The notes beneath the pieces are model-generated. The model was not told the DNA's origin and ran no database searches. It saw nothing but the letters and a program-made list of their open reading frames with translations. Positions 49,755 through 61,636 of a stretch of 64,000 nucleotides of DNA are shown one piece after another. A program made the translations under genes and the position numbers. Each line of letters opens with the position of its first letter. Positions within the stretch are counted from its first letter, which is position 1. Origin of the DNA: Capniomyces stellatus (taxonomy: Eukaryota; Kickxellomycota; Harpellomycetes; Harpellales; Legeriomycetaceae); NCBI GenBank assembly GCA_001661515.1, contig LUVW01000001.1:390582-454581 (forward strand), written 5' to 3'.

Positions 49755-51395
49755 TTAGTACCGTGGATTATAGTGCCCATTCCCTCGTTGCTCGTTGTAC
49801 CTATGACCCACTACATTGTTATTTTGGTTGCCTTGGTTGTTATAGAAGGCGTCTTCATCACTGTTTTGAGCTTTGTTGAACTGGAACTCCACATTTGGCT
49901 GTGCCTGGTTCCCAAATGATTGCCTACCGTCATATTGCAAGTTTATTCCTCCTCTTTGCCTGTTTTTAATATTTCTTTCAAAATGCTCAGGGTCCAAAGG
50001 TGTACTAGCATAGTTTTCTGGTGCGTCAAATAAGTCATTGTAGTTATCCATTGTTGAGTATACGTTGACTCTCTCTTTTTCCCTATAGACTGGTGTAATG
50101 CCATAGTTATTTACACCGGCGGGGTAGTACTTATCTTGGTTGTCAATGTTGTTGCTATCCAAAGGATCCTTCCAATCAGGATACTGTTGGTTGTTGTTAG
50201 GGTACTGATTATTATAGTCTGGCTGGTAGTTGGTTGGGTATTGGTTATTATTGTCTGGCTGATAATCTGTTGGATACTGGTTATTATAATCTGGCTGGTA
50301 GTTGGTTGGGTATTGGTTATTATAGTCTGGCTGGTAATCTGTTGGGTATGGGTCATCGACCGAGTATACTTGATTATCAGTTGGCTCTGGTGGATACACA
50401 TCGGTTGGCTCTGGTGGGTAAACATCTGTTGGCTCTGGTGGGTAAACATCTGTTGGCTCTGGTGGATAAACATCTGTTGGCTCTGATGGGTAAACATCTG
50501 TTGGCTCTGGTGGGTAAACATCTGTTGGCTCTGGTGGGTAAACATCTGTTGGCTCTGGTGGGTAAACATCTGTTGGCTCTGGTGGGTAAACATCGGTTGG
50601 CTCTGGTGGGTAAACATCGGTTGGCTCTGGTGGATACACATCGGTTGGCTCTGGTGGGTAAACATCTGTTGGCTCTGGTGGGTAAACATCTGTTGGCTCT
50701 GGTGGGTAAACATCTGTTGGCTCTGGTGGGTAAACATCTGTTGGCTCTGGTGGGTAAACATCTGTTGGCTCTGGTGGGTAAACATCTGTTGGCTCTGGTG
50801 GGTAAACATCGGTTGGCTCTGGTGGGTAAACATTGGTTGGCTCTGGTGGGTAAACATCGGTTGGCTCTGGTGGATACACATCGGTTGGCTCTGGTGGATA
50901 CACATCGGTTGGCTCTGGTGGATAAACATCGGTTGGCTCTGGTGGATATATTGTTATGTTTGGAATTGTCGAGTACACTTGGCCATCTGTTGGTTCTACT
51001 TCAATTGTTTCACAATCGGTATCTTCGGTGGTATCAGTAGGCTCCACATCAGTTGGGTATGGTGGGTAAACAGTTTTTGGACATTCATTTTGAGTACATA
51101 CTATTCCTGTCTCTCCGCATCGACAAGTATTGCATAAATCACCACTAGGCCAAGACCCAGTCCCAAACTTTTCGACACACTTTTCGTAACCAGTACGGGA
51201 GTGTGTAGTGTATATGGGGGGCGCTTTGCACTTGTAAATAGTAACTGTGTTTACTGGGCTTAGTTTATATCCTGGGGCAGGTGGAATTTGAGGATACTCT
51301 GGCTGATCAGGGTATTCCTGTTGGTCTGAATATTCGTCATAGTCCTGGTTTGCTAGTGCAAAATATAGCGAAAAGTAAACTGCATAAAGACGCAT
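49755..51395 (-). CDS. Secreted repeat protein with pacifastin-like cysteine domain
   Basis: Single exon, 546 residues. The first 16 residues (MRLYAVYFSLYFALAN) look like a signal peptide. Residues of about 55-105 contain KCKAPPIYTTHSRTGYEKC followed by a module with the spacing C-x14-CNTCRC-GETGIVCTQNEC. The CN-x-C-x-C...C-T-x3-C core is that of the pacifastin (LCMII) serine-protease-inhibitor family known from arthropods; the first spacing (x14) is slightly longer than usual. Then come roughly 24 copies of an 8-residue VYPPEPTD repeat, a degenerate YPTDYQPDYNNQ repeat, and a Gln/Asn/Tyr-rich tail of about 150 residues. It resembles a secreted, possibly cell-wall or adhesive protein; inhibitor activity is a guess. 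The neighbouring gene on the same strand is also secreted. Confidence 0.75.
   Translation of the reverse strand: MRLYAVYFSLYFALANQDYDEYSDQQEYPDQPEYPQIPPAPGYKLSPVNTVTIYKCKAPPIYTTHSRTGYEKCVEKFGTGSWPSGDLCNTCRCGETGIVCTQNECPKTVYPPYPTDVEPTDTTEDTDCETIEVEPTDGQVYSTIPNITIYPPEPTDVYPPEPTDVYPPEPTDVYPPEPTDVYPPEPTNVYPPEPTDVYPPEPTDVYPPEPTDVYPPEPTDVYPPEPTDVYPPEPTDVYPPEPTDVYPPEPTDVYPPEPTDVYPPEPTDVYPPEPTDVYPPEPTDVYPPEPTDVYPPEPTDVYPSEPTDVYPPEPTDVYPPEPTDVYPPEPTDVYPPEPTDNQVYSVDDPYPTDYQPDYNNQYPTNYQPDYNNQYPTDYQPDNNNQYPTNYQPDYNNQYPNNNQQYPDWKDPLDSNNIDNQDKYYPAGVNNYGITPVYREKERVNVYSTMDNYNDLFDAPENYASTPLDPEHFERNIKNRQRGGINLQYDGRQSFGNQAQPNVEFQFNKAQNSDEDAFYNNQGNQNNNVVGHRYNEQRGNGHYNPRY
50383..50946. repeat. 24-bp coding minisatellite, about 23.5 copies
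   Basis: Unit GGCTCTGGTGGGTAAACATCTGTT on the plus strand, encoding VYPPEPTD on the minus strand. Variants (cggttggc, ggatacac) cluster at both ends and in one central block. That pattern suggests higher-order duplication. Because the unit is a multiple of three, other frames stay open and produce spurious frames. Confidence 0.93.
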
Positions 51396-53398
51396 TTTTT
51401 TGTTTTATGTATAAATGTTTTATGTATGTGAGTGTAAGTTTCCGAGTAAAGCCGTGCTGTTTGTTATACAGTGTGTTGTTCTAATATTTCACTCTAACTT
51501 GTCCTATATTCCTGTATAAAGGTGCAAGTTTCAAAGGTATAAACTAAAATTCAAAAATATAAACTAAAGTTCAAAAGCGTAAGCTGGAATCCAAAGCTAT
51601 AGGCTAGAATTCAATGATGTAGTGCTGGTTTTAAAGTTGGTTAAAAAGAAAGAGTGTGATGCTAAAGATAAGCCTTTGCTTGTGGTTTTTATTAGATTGA
51701 ACAATTGTATCTCTTCGGGGTGTTTTGTTATATTTATTGTTTCTTTTTTATTCACCAAATTTATATATTTATATTCTCCGATACACTAAAAAAAGTTTGA
51801 TAGAAGGAAGGCTCGACAAGCTAAAGCTAAACTTGGGTGCATTTATGGATGGCTCGACGATACTTTTAAGCTAGCAAAATCATGTAAATTCATTTACGTT
51901 TGAAGCACCAATTATACTTCAAATAGCCTAATTGGCACGTTAATATATCAAAAGTTAGTTTACAATAAATTAAACAATCAACTGAGTTTAAACCCATAAT
52001 TAACTGATTTTTGTTTATTCTAAAGTGGCAGATTTATCATTATCCGGGTGTTTTAAGTTTACGAGGACCAATTTGGTCGATAAAGTGAGCTTAGTGCATC
52101 TTTCTAAGTAGTTGTGATTAGTTGATACCAAAGTGTATTGTATGCATACATCAAAGTTAAATAACACAATGCACAATGATCATACATGCTACGTCCTTTC
52201 TATACATAATTAACCAAAGCATTTTGTCAATTCATAAGACACAATACCTTTTTTTTTCTTTTTTTTTTCAAGTAGGTTTACTACTTGAATTGTCAAGATT
52301 TTCATTTGAAGGAAACCAACAATGGGGATTTGGCCAATGGCATCAATTAGTGGTGAATCCAAAGCTTTGTTTTCGCTTTTTTTCAGCCTAGAGAGTAGAA
52401 AAATTGTCGTAAGGTGTGTAAAGCTGTCAACTCTAGTTGGTTGTAGAGTTTAGTTGACATTCACAAAACTGCTATTGTCAATTGGTTTCTTTTTCTTTAA
52501 AAAAAAAGGTCGGCTGTGGCACATCATGTCGTGATAAATAATATAATTTGCAAAATCGAATAATTTAGTGCGAAACAAAGCGTATTCGAAAGCGAAACTA
52601 ATAGTAAAAAAGAATACATGCATTTGTGACCTCTGCCTGGTTAATCTGTGGCATTGCCACAGGAGCCGAAACTCATGAAAATTGTTCAATTGAGTTTAAA
52701 GCCCAGCTCTTAAATCTTCATTATGATCAATATGATCGTCAAGGCAAATATACTGTTATTTAGCACAGAGAATAGCGGCCGTGTCAACTTTCAGTGTATG
52801 TATTTACGCTCCGTCAATGCGATTTTATGTAAATTATCTACATCCAAGCTTTCAGTGGATTTAAAAAAAACAATAAAGACTTTACTGATTATTTCTGGGC
52901 TATTTACCCAACCCACTGAATTAATTTTACGAGGTAGAATTGCCGGGCTTGTTAGCAATCTGGACTGTACGCAAAATTAATCATAGTTTTGGATTTGAAA
53001 AATAATATGCCAATTCTACAGTTAGAGCCAGATTAAGGTAGCACGACTGGAATTTTTTTTTCTATAGCCAGAGCAGAGCAATCTACATACAAGCACAGAT
53101 AGAGTATAGGCTTAAGATGGATATGGTTGCAGGCTGAATGGACACAATTGGTGTTTCTATCACTAGCGGCAACAGTAAATAGCATTACAGTAATAATGTT
53201 AACGCAAGGTTTAATTTTTGGCTGCCGAGCCAAGCCAATATCAGCTAAAGTAGTTTAAAGCAATGTGCTAGACTTTCAAACAATGGAACTTGCTGTAATT
53301 TAAAGTTTATTAAGGTCAGAATACACCTGTGTTTAAGTAAAATATATGAATCAAAGTGGTAATAAAAAATGCAACCACTGCTTCCAACTACCAACAAA
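51396..53398. other. Intergenic, no gene recognised
   Basis: 2.0 kb between two minus-strand secreted-protein genes, presumably with the promoter of the pacifastin-like gene near 51400-51700. At 51535-51610 the phrase 'ttcaaaagtataaactaaa' recurs three to four times with variations. No conserved frame. Confidence 0.4.
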
Positions 53399-55840
53399 CT
53401 AAGCGCTCAGTGTTACATTGGCGCTGACTGAGTTCTTGTTAAATGCATTGAATGTGATTACTACTGGGCCACCATCCAATACATTCTTGAATCCCCTAGT
53501 CCAGAACATCATTTCCTCGGCTTTTAGTTCAAAGTTGAACTCTTTAGACTGGCCAGGTAAAATTGAACTCTTTTGGAACGCTCTAAGTCTATACTTTTCT
53601 GGAGTAAACCTGCGTCTAACCTTCTGGGTTGTGTACATCAATACGGGTTCCAGCTGTTCCATGTCACCATTGTTTGTTACGGTAACCGAAACGGTTATAG
53701 GATTTCCTGGTCTTAAGTCGGTGGAGCTGAGCTTCATGTTGGAATAAACCATTTTGTTATAGCCAAAACCAGTACCAAATGCAAACTCTGGATCATACTC
53801 GTTCCAATTGTGAGTATAATAAGTGACGAGTGACTGGTATTCCAGTCTGGGGTATGAGTATGGCTGACGACCCGATGGGCTGAATTTGCCATACAGAGCC
53901 TCGGCAACCGGCAAGCCTCCGTATGGACCGGGCAAATTGGCGTTTACTATACCATCTACAAGCTTTGGCAGGTCTTCTAAAGAGAATGGACGATTTTGCA
54001 TTAGCAGCAAAATCAGCTTAGCTCCGGTCTCTGCCTTGAGTCTTCTAATCAAGGCCAGCTGTGCCTTTGGCAGTCTCAAGGTTTCAATGTCTCCTGGAAC
54101 CTCGGTTGTAGTCCGTTCACCAAAACCAATAACAATCTTGTCAAACCCTCTTGCAGTGTTAATCAGGTTGTCAAAGCTGTCAAGCTCATGTCCAGTGATG
54201 TTAAAACCAGTGGCCCATTTGGGGTTCTCGCCAGTAATCTTCTTTACGCCTGTCATAACAGTGTCGCCATAGTTATCGTACACATCGTCGCCCTCTCGTT
54301 CGCTTGGACCTTGCCAATGGATATTCCAGCCTCCTGTCATAAACCTAGTAGAGTTCATAACAGGTCCAATAAACAACACCTTTTCGTTTACATTTAATGG
54401 CAGAACACTCTTATCGTTTTTTAGCAGAATAATTGACTCACGGGATGCTTTTCTAGCCACCTCAACATCTTGTTCCGATCCCACTGTGTTGATAAGGCTG
54501 GGGTCTGAGTAGGGCTGTTTAAACAACCCAAGGTCTTTTTTGAGCTGAAGAATTCTCCCCACCGACTCGTCAAGCCGCCATTCTGGAATCGAATTGTTTT
54601 TCACCAACGAGACCAGCGATGTGGTAAAATCTGTTGTATCCGGAACCATAGACATATCCAAGCTTGTGTTGTTTATGGTCAAATATGTTGAGTCGTTAAC
54701 GTCAAATGCTGTGTGATGTTTTATGTGCTGCGCGTTAACCTCTCCCCAGTCAGTTACCAAAGTACCATTGAACTGAAGGTACTCACGTAGCAAATACTTC
54801 AGGTAGAAAGGCGAGCTGATCACATCCTCTCCGTTTATTGAGCCGTACGCCTCCATTCCTGTTGCTACACCTGCATCGATTGCTCTCTTAAACGGAGGAA
54901 GATGGTACTCCATCAAATGGTTATCTGGAATCTGTCTGTTTTCTGTGTCTTTGCCATTGATGGATGTCGAGTATCCTATAAAATGCTTCATACATGCCGC
55001 AACACGCGATCTGTCATTTTTATAATCGCCTTGAATTCCTCTTATTGAGTGGAACGCCATTTCTCCTGATAGATGTGGATCCTCACCAAAATTCTCAAAG
55101 TTACGCGACCACAGCTTCTGTGTGTTAATGTCAGATAGCGGCCCAAAAGTCCAGTGTATCCCTGCGGCACGAGTGTCCTTGGCTGTGATTTTACCCCCTT
55201 CATACGCTATCTTGGTGTTAAATGTAGCTGCAATGTTTACTGGTGCTGCAAACATGGTTGCCCCCTTTACATAGTTTGCTCCTCTAACAGAATCAATCCC
55301 ATATAACACAGGGATTTTAGAGCCACTCTCTATTGATATTTTCATCAATGTGTTGGTAAAGTTTGCCCATCTTTGCGGCGATGCAATATTCCAGTACCCT
55401 CCCTGGTTGGCCAATGTCTCCAAAACTGACCCAACCTTGTACTTGTTAAACCATTCCTCTGCTTTGGTTTGGTTTAAAAGACCATCACACCCTATAAACT
55501 GCTTTACATTGATTTGCGTCATCTGGCCTGCCTTCTCCTCAATACTCAGCGAGTTCAAAAGCTCAACCACGTCATCATCAAACTTGGCATTGGGCTTTGC
55601 TATCACGGTCTCATCAAAAGCTGGTAGCTGATAGCTTTTAACAGAATCTGGCCTCATGGGATCATATTGCTGGATGAAGCCATAGGTGGGAAAGCAAATG
55701 GAAGGATCGACTGCATCAGGTGGCGTGACCGGGATTATTGGTGGCAGTCCACTTGCTTTCAGTGAATACCCTCCTTTGTTTTGCGCAGATGTACTGCTTA
55801 TAAGTGCAAGGTAAAATGCGTAGTTTACTACTTTACCCAT
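53399..55840 (-). CDS. Secreted glycoside hydrolase family 3 (beta-glucosidase-like)
   Basis: Single exon, 813 residues. The first 19 residues (MGKVVNYAFYLALISSTSA) look like a cleavable signal peptide. The GH3 N-terminal barrel is complete: LSIEEKAGQMTQI, IPVLYGIDSVRGANYVKGAT, NIAATFN, HWTFGPLSDINTQKLWSRNFENFGEDPHL, VAACMKHFIGYS and GVATGMEAYGSINGEDVISSP. The catalytic Asp is in GTLVTDWGE (usually S/TDW). The C-terminal alpha/beta sandwich (ILLKNDKSVLPLN, WQGPSEREGDD) is present and the last 100 residues form a fibronectin-III-like beta domain (PITVSVTVTNNGDMEQLEPVLMY). Such enzymes release glucose from beta-glucans, probably during extracellular glucan turnover; substrate unproven. Several N-glycosylation sequons (NNT, NGT, NFT) are visible. 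Confidence 0.94.
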   Translation of the reverse strand: MGKVVNYAFYLALISSTSAQNKGGYSLKASGLPPIIPVTPPDAVDPSICFPTYGFIQQYDPMRPDSVKSYQLPAFDETVIAKPNAKFDDDVVELLNSLSIEEKAGQMTQINVKQFIGCDGLLNQTKAEEWFNKYKVGSVLETLANQGGYWNIASPQRWANFTNTLMKISIESGSKIPVLYGIDSVRGANYVKGATMFAAPVNIAATFNTKIAYEGGKITAKDTRAAGIHWTFGPLSDINTQKLWSRNFENFGEDPHLSGEMAFHSIRGIQGDYKNDRSRVAACMKHFIGYSTSINGKDTENRQIPDNHLMEYHLPPFKRAIDAGVATGMEAYGSINGEDVISSPFYLKYLLREYLQFNGTLVTDWGEVNAQHIKHHTAFDVNDSTYLTINNTSLDMSMVPDTTDFTTSLVSLVKNNSIPEWRLDESVGRILQLKKDLGLFKQPYSDPSLINTVGSEQDVEVARKASRESIILLKNDKSVLPLNVNEKVLFIGPVMNSTRFMTGGWNIHWQGPSEREGDDVYDNYGDTVMTGVKKITGENPKWATGFNITGHELDSFDNLINTARGFDKIVIGFGERTTTEVPGDIETLRLPKAQLALIRRLKAETGAKLILLLMQNRPFSLEDLPKLVDGIVNANLPGPYGGLPVAEALYGKFSPSGRQPYSYPRLEYQSLVTYYTHNWNEYDPEFAFGTGFGYNKMVYSNMKLSSTDLRPGNPITVSVTVTNNGDMEQLEPVLMYTTQKVRRRFTPEKYRLRAFQKSSILPGQSKEFNFELKAEEMMFWTRGFKNVLDGGPVVITFNAFNKNSVSANVTLSA

Positions 55841-58800
55841 TGTGTGTTTTCTAGCTCTTAACTGTTATTCCTGCTTTTATTTTTAGCTCTTGCTCCTTTC
55901 TTGTTCCTTTACTTACTTTATTAGCTGTTGGTATCAATAACTTGGTTTTACTTTATTTTGTGCGGAAAGCTCTACTATTTATACCAATGACTTGTCCAAT
56001 TTTTTTTTTAAATCTACATTTAGGAAAGCTTGTTCGTCTTTACTATTTCTACCCTTTTACTTTTTTTTTCTCTTACTCTCACTCTCTCCCTCTGTGTGTG
56101 TGTGTGTGTGTGTGTGTGTTTTATTATATCGACTTTAGCACAGACTTTGTTTTTGACGTGAAAAAAAAAACCCCCCACTGAGCGATGAAACAGCTAAATA
56201 GTTGATCTAGAATACCATGAAACAAAATGTAACAATATATCTGTGTATAATAAGGAGACCTACTGTTATAGCGAAACTTTATCCTTTTAGGTCTATCTAA
56301 AAGAAATTATTACTCATTTATTTTTATTGAAATTTAGAAAATATAATTTGGTTCAAATTGTTTTTTTATTAACTGTAAATCAGCCAACTAAGGTTCAAAT
56401 TAATTACTGAACAGCTCGGCGAGTTCAACAGATCATTATTCTATATTTGCTTTGTTTGTTTACAACTAATGTTTGCTCTGCTCTATTGTCTTTCCTATTT
56501 TTTCCACAACAAGATTTATTTATCGATTTACTTGATTTTTTTAGTATAACTCGACACAAACTTCCTCTAAAAGGATAAAGATAAGTTGATTTGTACACAA
56601 AGCAATAGCTGACTTAATTAACTGCAAATCCCAAAACATACAATTAATCTAGTTTAAGCTGCATTTACTCGGCACTGATTTATAGCAACATGATTATTCC
56701 AACTTTCAAGACTTTTTACTATTTAGTTTAATTAATTGGGCTAACCGGTTATAAATTGTGCTTGAGTAGCGCCTGCTAATATACTGTTTGCGTTTACACT
56801 TGATGATGATGGTGTATGCATCTACACATTGTATTTTGTCTCCTGCCTGGAGATGTATGTTTAGTTTGTACAAATTAAGTGTAACAAAGCAAACCATACA
56901 TCAATCAACTCTTGGCTACCCCCCCCCCCCAACTCTTTAAACAATCAACCAAATGTTGTAATTATATTCTTGATTGTTGATTAAGAGCTTGTGCTTGAAT
57001 TAAGTCTCCAGTGCATTTTAATAACTATATAACAGCTCGAGGTATGAATTGGGGTTAGTATTGGCTGATATAATAGAAAAGTGCGACATGCCGATTATAC
57101 CAGGGGAATTTGCACAAAAAGCAGGATCTGAAAATCGTCGCAATAGTCAAAATTTAACTTTAAAAAAAAATTTCAACTTTAATAATTCTCGAAAAGTTGA
57201 TAGCACAGAAATTTTATAATACCACGTATGACACATTTCACAGCGCAGACGTTTTAGGTAGCGCATCAAATACTATATCAACCAACAATTCCCAAGCTTT
57301 AAAAATGCAGTATTTTTTAATAACACTTCTTGTCGAGATTTCCGCTTTCTTCCGTTGAGATTTTTTCATTTATTTTGAATTCCAAGTCGCTTGGTCATTA
57401 TACGTTTTAAAGTAAGTAGTCTCGGACCACAGCTGGCTTTATAAACTAGCCTTGCGTTTTGCACTCAACAACTCTTCAACGCTTAAGGCAGGTGAGTAGA
57501 CAGCACACTAAACCAATAAATACACAATACCACTGATCAAGTGATTTGTTTGTCACTGTATATCAGCTTGGCTTGGGTAAAGCACAGCCGGTTTGCGCAC
57601 TTGGAGGCACATATCAAACCTATTAACCATATCATCAACTTGGAACTGTCTTGGGAGTTTTTTTTGGCTAGAAAAAGCGTTTATTTATTCATACTTTGTT
57701 GATTGTTTACTCGATCTATTTTGATGTCAAACTCTACTTGCAGGATATTTGGTTTTTTTCTAGATGAGCTGGTTGGTTAATTTTTAGTCAAGGAGATATC
57801 CGTTTCCACTTTAAATTATTTGCTTTAACGTTCTTTATTATTACAACTTTAAAACGTCGATCTAAAATTCAGCAAAGAGACGACTTGTATCTGCAATTAA
57901 ACTATCAGGATCAATCGCCTTTCATTTTTATTTTAGTTTACGTTTTTAGGTGAATGAACATGTCATTAGGTTAATGTGAGTTTTGAAAAAGGAAATAGAT
58001 AAATAAAGTTGTGTAACGATCTTTCAGCCAAACAAACATAACCTGTTGGTGTATAGCGCGCACTTGATTACTATTCTGAATACACACAGTTTTGTTAAGC
58101 TTAGATACCGGGTATAAACGACTTGTATACTATCTAGCAGACAAAGCTGCATGAAACACTCGTTTGTAGATTTTGGCTAAATATTAACAAATGAGAATTA
58201 GCTTCAGCTCTGTGTTGAATTTTTGCTTTATTTGCACCAAATTCCGATAATAAATGCAGCTAAGCTAATTATTCAGTGGTGGGCATGTTAAATAGGGCTG
58301 TTGACCAATGCAAGACGGTGTCTTAAATTAAAAATTGATTTACCCGTGCTACTTTTCTTTCCCAAATATTCACCTGATTCCCTTAAATATACTGAAGTTT
58401 CACTTGACACTCTTCAATCTTGAATGATTATGTAATGTTTATTTTATTTCGAGTAGGAAACGGTTTGCATTGATTCGGAGAAACTATGGAATAAGCATCT
58501 GTTTTTTTTTTAGAGCGACAGCCCAAGTCACGCATATCTAACTTTTTATTTTATTTTTTCGTTTATTGCGGACAGACTTTTATCATCTTTTAATCGTCCA
58601 ATCTCTGCAAAATCAAATTGACTGGCCAACTAGGCACTGTTATATATCCGTTTTTGTACTTTTTTAAGCGTTTAGCTTTTGTTGACACTTGTGTTGGGAG
58701 TACAAAAGTTGTGCACTTGAAGTTTTTATCCAATGCCGATCGCTCAGTAATTATTTGAAAGTTTGTAGATTTAATATGTCCTTAAACAAAACAGTATCAC

Positions 58801-59490
58801 CAGAGCAGAATAAAAGCATCTAGGAGATTATACTCTGTGAACGCCAGACATGTCACAAAACGATGGTGATAGCTCGAAAGGCAAGTACAAACTAAAAAAA
58901 AATAAACCGGGAGTGATTTTCAAAGCAAAAGTCAAAAGCTGAAATGGTTGAGGGGGGAGGGGTTTTTTAGAGACGGAACTTTAACTATCCAACTAAAGCT
59001 GCGCAAGCGAATGCACTTTAAAACATATTTGACCAATGTCTCGCTTTTTTTTTTTTAGTTTCTTGGTCGGTATCTTGATTATCGATGAAAGTTTTAAAAA
59101 GAATAGAAAAAGATTCAAACCCTTGAGACCGAAATAACAAAAAAAGCACAAAAAAATGAGCTTAGCAATCAGAACAAAACAACACAAGGGTAAGGGTTTG
59201 CTTGGCATTTTATGGGGTTGAGGACAGAGGATGAACTGTGTTGTGTTAGGATTGATATTTTATAGTTTAAAAATATGTATTCCAAAATATCCAAAATATT
59301 CAAAATATTCAAAATAAAAGCGAGTAAAAAAAAAAGAAAAAAGTAAAGAAAAAAAGTAAAGAAGTAGAGTAAAAGAGGGAAGTAGAAAAAGAAAAAGAAA
59401 ATAAACGAGAAAAGAGTGTTATGAAATGAGGGAAAATAATTGTTGTTGAAGGAAAAAAGTAAAAAAAAACAAGAAATGGAAAAATTCCAA
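55841..59490. other. Long gene-poor region
   Basis: 3.65 kb, about two-thirds AT, with no conserved frame found on either strand. It contains the GH3 promoter, a (TG)n repeat at 56093-56119 and a 12-C run at 56919-56930. A lone start-like string at 58851-58880 (ATG TCA CAA AAC GAT, then GCAAGT) could be a first coding exon of an unseen gene but has no support. Structural RNAs cannot be excluded. Confidence 0.4.
56093..56119. repeat. (TG)13 microsatellite
   Basis: Perfect dinucleotide run in the intergenic region upstream of the GH3 gene. Confidence 0.95.
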
Positions 59491-60664
59491 CTAACTGGAC
59501 TTTGGTACCTCGTCTTTATACTTATAATAAAGATCACCAACATCTTCGAGTCCAATAAACTCCCAACCTTCTTCTTTGATATGGTACAATCTCACATAGC
59601 CACCAGAAAAGGCATCGCGATATGTTGCGTGGAAAATAGCACGGCGACCAAGCTCAATAGCGTCGGCAGTTTCCAAATCATGACTGTATCCAGAATCCAA
59701 AACACCATATGCAAAAGTGCCGCCTGAGCCTACAGCAAACAAATCGCCCTTGACCCGCTGGCCTTCAGAGTCGACGTAGTAAATAACAGGGCCAGTTTTG
59801 TCCCAGCCACAAATCATGGTTCCCATTGAGAGACCCATGCCTTTGTATGAGTACACCATGTTTGAAAGCAGCTTGGAAGCGGCTGCTACTGAAATTCTCT
59901 CCTTGTTGGAAAGCTCGTGGAGTCTACAGCGGCGTCCAAGCTCTCTTTCCCAGTACGAGCAGTCTGCTGCTCCTCCAGCCATCGTTCCCAAAAGATACGG
60001 GTTGATTTCAATGACCTTTTTAACCGTTTGGGAAGCTGTATTTAAACAAGTGCATGCAAACGAGTTTAGTTGTCAATGTGAATGATATCGTTGAACACAA
60101 AATATATTGTTCGTTAGTTTTAAGTATCGATACAAAGCCTGAATTCACCAAGATTAATAGTGGCAAAGAGCTACGAGTTTTTCTGTCAAAGCATATACTT
60201 ACCAATTACATTTCCTCCAGTAGCTCGAGAATCTGTAGCAACAATAATCCCATTTTTGAATTTAAATGACAAGGTGGTGGTACCGTGCGCCAACTTGATG
60301 AGGCTATCTTTTTGTGACTTTACATCAATATGGTGCTTGGCAAATTCGGCAGGCTAATGAATTATAGTTGACACCCGAATAATCAGTAATCAGTCGACAA
60401 TAAATCGTCAGTAAGCAAAGAACGCAAATAAATAAAACAAACTCGTCAATAAACTCGTATCCTTTATTTTGTCAATATCAGACGTTCTACTATGGCGTGC
60501 TTTTAAGCATGTTATGTTACCTGTAAAACTGGTGCGAATTGGAATTGTTGGTTTGATGACTGTTCAACCACATCCTTGCTCTCGAATTCTTCATGGTCAA
60601 CCCCCAAGAAGGATGGATGATTGGAATTTCCCGAAATCTGCTGTAGGACTTTTTTTAAGCTCAT
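59491..60664 (-). CDS. PRE2: 20S proteasome subunit beta5 (chymotrypsin-like)
   Basis: Three exons: 60664-60521, 60353-60203 and 60035-59491, giving 279 residues. Beta5 provides the main chymotrypsin-like site of the proteasome core. A propeptide of about 72 residues ends at Gly before the catalytic Thr ([31 protein letters not shown]). Next come [87 protein letters not shown] and the [12 protein letters not shown] segment. Exon junctions fall at the expected positions of the yeast and human alignment. The C-terminal tail is slightly longer than human. Confidence 0.96.
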
Positions 60665-61272
60665 TTTATCTACTGATGGGCTCTTTTTATTTTTATTTTT
60701 ATTTTTTTACTTTTACTTTGATTATACCGTGGCCTGGAATAGCAGTAATAATAAAACAAATCGCGTGCTGTATTATTTATGCTTGATTAGAAAAAAATAA
60801 GGATCTCAGTAGGTGGTTAAAGTGGCTGATTAATTGTTTCCTTAGTTGAGTTTCTATAATTACTAAGCTAATTTCAGTAATGGTATTGGATTTGTATAAA
60901 AACAGACAAGCCTTAAGAAGGGTTTGGTTATATTTACTGATTAAATACGACTAAAAGTTGAACAAACAGTCGAAATACTTGAACAAACAGCCGAAATACT
61001 TGAAGAAATAAAGTACTTGATGTTTGTTTATAAATCGAACTAGGTTATTCTTTTGAAATTCATGTATTCGTCATCCAACTAATGCTGTAATGAAACAATA
61101 AAAAAATAAGCTGGAATGAAAATTTAAACATCATTTACGAATCAAATTACAAAGCCAGAAGCCAATGAATTCCATGAATTTGTATATAACGACACACTTT
61201 AAAAGCCAGAGCAAAAGTAGTCCGAGTTGTGCCTACACTGAACTAGCATAAAATTGATTAAAATTAAATAAG
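60665..61272. other. Intergenic upstream of proteasome beta5
   Basis: 608 bp, AT-rich. It includes the PRE2 promoter; a PACE element (GGTGGCAAA) was looked for and not seen. No frames with similarity. Confidence 0.45.
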
Positions 61273-61470
61273 ATGTCAGTACAAAAAAAAACTCACCCTT
61301 ATACCTTAGTTATTGGTAACTCAGACTTGATGGATAAGGCCAAAGCCAAAGCCAAAAACATGGCAACACAAAGTCTAAGCTGGCTCAACTGGCGGCTGAT
61401 ATTGAAGACAAATGTATTGTCTAGTTGTTTCCACACTTTAACTTTTTTTTTAAAAAAAATAAATCAATAA
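61273..61470 (+). CDS. Candidate small plus-strand gene, unidentified
   Basis: A 65-residue frame starting MSVQKKTHPYTLVIGN. Towards its end, a second frame reads KSKLAQLAADIEDKCIV and stops, which looks more protein-like than the frame it overlaps. This suggests a short spliced or frameshifted small gene, possibly with an intron around 61315-61345, but the junction cannot be fixed. No family recognised. Weak candidate. Confidence 0.22.
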   Translation: MSVQKKTHPYTLVIGNSDLMDKAKAKAKNMATQSLSWLNWRLILKTNVLSSCFHTLTFFLKKINQ

Positions 61471-61636
61471 ATCAAACGCACTGCCACAATCCCGCCTTAA
61501 AATGGCGACGCGGGTGCATAATGTAGATTTGTTGTGTTTATTATATTTAATAAGTCCACCAACTTTGTATATTCTCAAAATTACTCTTTTCAATATAAAA
61601 ATAAATAAAAGAATTTAGAATAAAAATGCAGACAAA

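Noticed and set aside
50111..51040. Frames antisense or shifted to the VYPPEPTD array (MFTHQSQQ and LVGKHLLA repeats)
   Set aside because: The 24-bp unit is a multiple of three, so every frame stays open. Only the frame with signal peptide and Cys module is credible.
59491..60664. PACE (Rpn4) elements as a common regulator of the two proteasome genes
   Set aside because: GGTGGCAAA or its complement was not found upstream of PRE3 or PRE2.
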